From contig JANXZK010000027.1 of assembly GCA_025355565.1 (NCBI GenBank), positions 1 to 35,989 on the forward strand: a DNA stretch of 35,989 nucleotides. The letters are read 5' to 3'. The position numbers and the translations under genes were made by a program. A model generated the notes under the pieces. The model made no database searches and was not told the origin of the DNA. It worked only from the letters and a program-made list of their open reading frames with translations. How positions within the stretch are numbered: position 1 is the first letter of the stretch; each line of letters begins with the position of its first letter. The DNA comes from a bacterium (lineage in GTDB: Bacteria > Patescibacteriota > Minisyncoccia > Phycocordibacterales > PALSA-1337). Shown piece by piece: positions 33,682-35,989 of this stretch.

Positions 33682-33813
33682 ACGCTGGGGGGAATTATGG
33701 GATTTCACGGCTTCCGCCGTAGGCGGAAAGGGTTTTGAAAAAATTGACAGCGCGATTTTGACTTCTGCAAAATCGCTCCATATTCCTAATTCCGAACAAG
33801 TTACTACTGGTGC
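33674..33813. repeat. Right 140-bp inverted repeat of the recombinase module
   Basis: Inverted copy of 32129-32268. It includes the recombinase ATG and first codons and the region where its promoter must lie. Its internal stem GCGATTTTG-N7-CAAAATCGC is perfect, although the loops differ between the arms. Confidence 0.9.
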
Positions 33814-33820
33814 TGTAATC

Positions 33821-33997
33821 ATACACTTTGCGCGAACCTTTTTCGAGCGGAAACTGAACGAATGAGCGCGCCTCGTCCGCTCCCTTCGGTCGCGGTACAA
33901 AACCAAAAATTTTCCTTCCTTTCTTTAGATTTTCGGCGGGTGTGGGGGGAGCCGACAAAAAATAGAAAGGAAATTTTTGGTTTTGATTCGCCGCTTC
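33821..33997. repeat. Left terminal inverted repeat of the XRE-Hint cassette
   Basis: Bases 33821-33865 are identical to 19282-19326 at the Fic cassette. Bases 33866-33997 are an inverted copy of 35772-35906, with two substitutions and a 3-bp length difference. The arm itself folds: AAAACCAAAAATTTTCC near 33899 pairs with GGAAATTTTTGGTTTT near 33969. Confidence 0.85.
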
Positions 33998-34020
33998 CAT
34001 ACTTGAATTATAGTACAAGA

Positions 34021-34049
34021 TTGTTTGAAAGTGCAATATCTCGTATGCT
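34021..34049 (+). promoter_or_regulatory. Leaderless promoter of the XRE-Hint operon
   Basis: TTGTTT (34021-34026), a 17-base spacer and TATGCT (34044-34049), then six bases and the ATG at 34056. Confidence 0.55.
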
Positions 34050-34055
34050 ATGATT

Positions 34056-34259
34056 ATGTTGATAAGTAAAAGGTTAGGTCAGAATATTAAGAAAATACGG
34101 ACAAGTAAAGGAATGTCGCAAGGCGATATTTGCCGAGCGCTTAATATGGACAGGGGCTATATGAGTGCTATTGAAAATGGGAAGAAAAATATTACCATTC
34201 AGCAATTAGAAAGATTGGCAAAAGCGCTTGGAGTGCCGGTGGATAAATTATTAAAATGA
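34056..34259 (+). CDS. XRE-family regulator of the Hint cassette
   Basis: A 67-residue single HTH_3 protein (MLISKRLGQNIKKIRTSKGM, then SQGDICRALNMDRGYMSAIE). I chose the ATG at 34056 over the in-frame ATG at 34050 because it aligns with the two paralogues and is six bases from the -10 box. It shares most core positions with the Fic-cassette regulator. Its TGA overlaps the ATG of the next gene (ATGA), so translation of the two is coupled. Confidence 0.88.
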   Translation: MLISKRLGQNIKKIRTSKGMSQGDICRALNMDRGYMSAIENGKKNITIQQLERLAKALGVPVDKLLK

Positions 34260-35464
34260 GAGTATTATATAAGTATATGAAAAACTTACAAAAAGGTTTT
34301 GTCATCCCAATTCTTTTGGTCATTGTCGCTTTATTGGTGGTAGGTGGTGGCGTGTACATTTATGAGAATAAAAAAGCAGAAACGCCTGTCGTTATTGATA
34401 ATACTCAAACTCCACCGCCAGTTGTCACGCCAAGCCCCAATCCAACACCCACACCTACACCTACACCAAGTCCTACTCCCAAACCTTCCCCGACACCAAC
34501 TCCGATACCAATTCCGCAATCTTTCAGATTCGGAGCTTCACCAATGTCCGGGGCACCACCACTGAACGTATCTATCGGCGCATTTTCATCCGATCCATTG
34601 CCTTTTGATGACTTCACAATTGATTATGGCGATGGTTCCCATAATTCTTTGCAACAGCAATGTTTTGAGCCATCTGGCGCGGATCGAATTTGTCAGATAA
34701 GAACAGAGCACAACTACACGTCCTCTGGCACATTCGCGGCTACGTTACGCGGAATCAAGAAAGGCAACTCGCAAATTCTTGGTACGCTGAAAATTGCTGT
34801 TGGTAATCCATTAACGGTAATTAAAACAATCGGAGAAAAGGAAAGTTCCTTTTTGATACAAAAAATTAACCGCGATAGTGTTGATGGCCTTTGGTCCCAA
34901 GCGTACCCAGTTGCAACAGAAGAAGGTACCCCTAAGACTTTACGTATCGGGGATGATATAGGATATGGATGCGAAGGTGTATCAGATAAACTTACAAGCA
35001 TTGATTTTTCTGGACAGCGAGTAACATTTACTAAATCTTGGCAGAAAGCACCTTACGGCGGATGTCCAATTTGTCTTTCAAGTAAGACACTCATTGACAC
35101 GCCTTATGGATTGGTACTTGTAAAAGATCTAAAAGCTGGTATGCCAATTTGGACATCCGATAAATCCGGTCACCGTGTCTCTGGAATTGTTGAGAAAACT
35201 TCGAGAGTTCCTGTACCGCCCACACATCAGATGGTCCATTTAATTCTTGGTGATGGACGAGAATTATTTGTCTCTCCTCCACATCCAACTATTGATGGAC
35301 GCACAGTCGGAGATCTTGTTGTTAACGAACTTTATGATGGTGCGCGCATAGTTTCGTCCGAGCGAGTGTCTTATGATGATGTTGCGACCTACGACATTTT
35401 GCCATCCGGTGAAACCGGATTCTATTGGGCAAACGGTATTCTTATGGGTAGTACGCTCCGCTAA
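34256..35464 (+). CDS. Membrane-anchored surface protein with C-terminal Hint domain
   Basis: 402 residues. A short prepilin-like N-terminus (QKGFVIPILLVIVALLVVGG) anchors it; it lacks the Glu5 of true pilins. A Pro/Thr-rich stalk (about 52-88) leads to a PKD-like beta domain (about 90-170, with DYGDGS) and an unassigned region. A Hint (hedgehog/intein) domain ends the protein: its Cys is C273 (PICLSSKTLIDTPYG), HP in SPPHPTIDG gives H343, and TYDILPSGETGFYWANGI precedes the final GSTLR. No Asn plus nucleophile follows, so it should cleave in hedgehog fashion rather than splice. The start at 34256 overlaps the XRE stop; ATG 34277 is a good alternative. It is the cargo of this cassette, probably exported to the cell surface. 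Confidence 0.82.
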   Translation: MRVLYKYMKNLQKGFVIPILLVIVALLVVGGGVYIYENKKAETPVVIDNTQTPPPVVTPSPNPTPTPTPTPSPTPKPSPTPTPIPIPQSFRFGASPMSGAPPLNVSIGAFSSDPLPFDDFTIDYGDGSHNSLQQQCFEPSGADRICQIRTEHNYTSSGTFAATLRGIKKGNSQILGTLKIAVGNPLTVIKTIGEKESSFLIQKINRDSVDGLWSQAYPVATEEGTPKTLRIGDDIGYGCEGVSDKLTSIDFSGQRVTFTKSWQKAPYGGCPICLSSKTLIDTPYGLVLVKDLKAGMPIWTSDKSGHRVSGIVEKTSRVPVPPTHQMVHLILGDGRELFVSPPHPTIDGRTVGDLVVNELYDGARIVSSERVSYDDVATYDILPSGETGFYWANGILMGSTLR

Positions 35465-35509
35465 TAGCCACCAAGAAAAACTTGAAAATTATTCCTTGGT
35501 TGTGGGAGC

Positions 35510-35552
35510 AATCCCTGCCGTTTTATAATTTTTCCTAAAAACGGCGGGGATT
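35510..35552 (+). terminator. Intrinsic terminator of the XRE-Hint operon
   Basis: AATCCCTGCCGTTTT pairs with AAAACGGCGGGGATT (one G-T pair) across a 13-base loop, 45 bases after the stop codon. The following 35553-35771 shows only a small hairpin (ACTCTGT/ACAGAGT) and no gene. Confidence 0.65.
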
Positions 35553-35771
35553 TGTGCGCGCACTGGGCAGGTGGGGCAAGCACATACAGATTTGCTTGTG
35601 CCTCGCACAATCCATATTCTTTGAGTTACCACTGCACTCTGTCGAAGGCACAGAGTTTCAAGCTACTACCAAACACCGAGAGGAAGCGCCTCGTCTCGCC
35701 GCAAGGACGGAGAAATGAACAATCTTAAACAATCACAAGGTGATATAATGAAAATGTTCATTTCGTAGTCT

Positions 35772-35906
35772 GAAGCGGCGAATCAAAACCAAAAATTTCC
35801 TTTCCATTTTTTGTCGGCTCCCCCCACACCCCCCGCCGAAAATCTAAAGAAAGGAAGGAAAATTTTTGGTTTTGTACCGCGACCGAATGGAGCGGACGAG
35901 GCGCGC
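35772..35906. repeat. Right terminal inverted repeat of the XRE-Hint cassette
   Basis: Inverted copy of 33866-33997. Beyond it, 35907-35970 matches the outer 45-bp end of the left arm only in patches (AAAAAGGTTC, TCATTC), so the right terminus is decayed or of a different subtype. Confidence 0.8.
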
Positions 35907-35989
35907 ATCATTCCGCATCAGGATTGTTTTGAAAAAAGGTTCGGATTTTGTTCAGAATACACAGCACTGTGAGTAAATTAGCTTCTTCG

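Larger units (their letters stand above)
32129..33813. mobile_element. Serine-recombinase module bounded by inverted repeats
   Basis: A 1685-bp unit made of a recombinase gene between two 140-bp inverted repeats, inserted exactly at the 3' end of tRNA-Leu and directly followed, seven bases later, by the terminal repeat of the XRE-Hint cassette. It could be an insertion element or an invertible segment. Confidence 0.7.

Noticed and set aside
33695-34036. 113-codon leftward frame between the recombinase and the XRE gene
   Set aside because: It consists entirely of the two inverted-repeat arms and has no family features.

Overview
The window looks like part of a Candidate Phyla Radiation (Patescibacteria, probably Parcubacteria-like) chromosome; this is inferred from gene content. 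Signs are reduced core proteins (a short release factor 2, an SMC with no visible hinge domain), a NusB-Nudix fusion, an intein in SMC, few Shine-Dalgarno sites, and surface and defence genes of types I associate with that group. TGA is used as stop and an RF2 gene is present, so the UGA-glycine code is not in use.

Layout. 1-5.5 kb: an accessory stretch with a nucleotidyltransferase, a wrecked cytosine-5 methyltransferase, and a leftward operon of an HTH-Panacea antitoxin, a probable RelE-like toxin, a two-nuclease DUF2779 protein, a Cas4-like nuclease and a 47-residue acidic protein. 5.6-6.0 kb: a TspO homologue. 6.1-12.3 kb: a compact operon of XRE regulator, type III Res, Mod and a HEPN/AbiU2-like protein, lying just beyond the 3' end of tRNA-Gln. 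12.7-13.3 kb: a DinJ-YafQ toxin-antitoxin pair. 13.4-18.5 kb: core genes prfB-ftsE-ftsX-pyrG plus a membrane protein. 18.5-21.8 kb: a MazF/PemK remnant, a truncated exported peptide, and an XRE-Fic cassette placed at the 3' end of tRNA-Tyr between 38-bp direct repeats and long inverted repeats. 22-31 kb: core genes clpB, smc (with intein), nusB-nudix, rnc and rpmF. 31-36 kb: a 5'-truncated BRO-family gene beside tRNA-Lys; tRNA-Leu; a large serine recombinase between 140-bp inverted repeats; and an XRE-Hint surface-protein cassette between further inverted repeats.

Most notable point. Three paralogous XRE regulators of 67-68 residues each sit directly in front of a different cargo (type III R-M, Fic, Hint surface protein). 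Each is co-directional with a tRNA lying just upstream. The tRNA-to-XRE distance is about 255, 212 and, if the recombinase module is removed, about 240 bp. The Fic and Hint cassettes share an identical 45-bp terminal sequence. Together they look like a family of tRNA-targeted 'regulator + cargo' cassettes, possibly moved in trans by the serine recombinase at tRNA-Leu. A second theme is leaderless transcription: several genes have a -10-like hexamer exactly six bases before the ATG.
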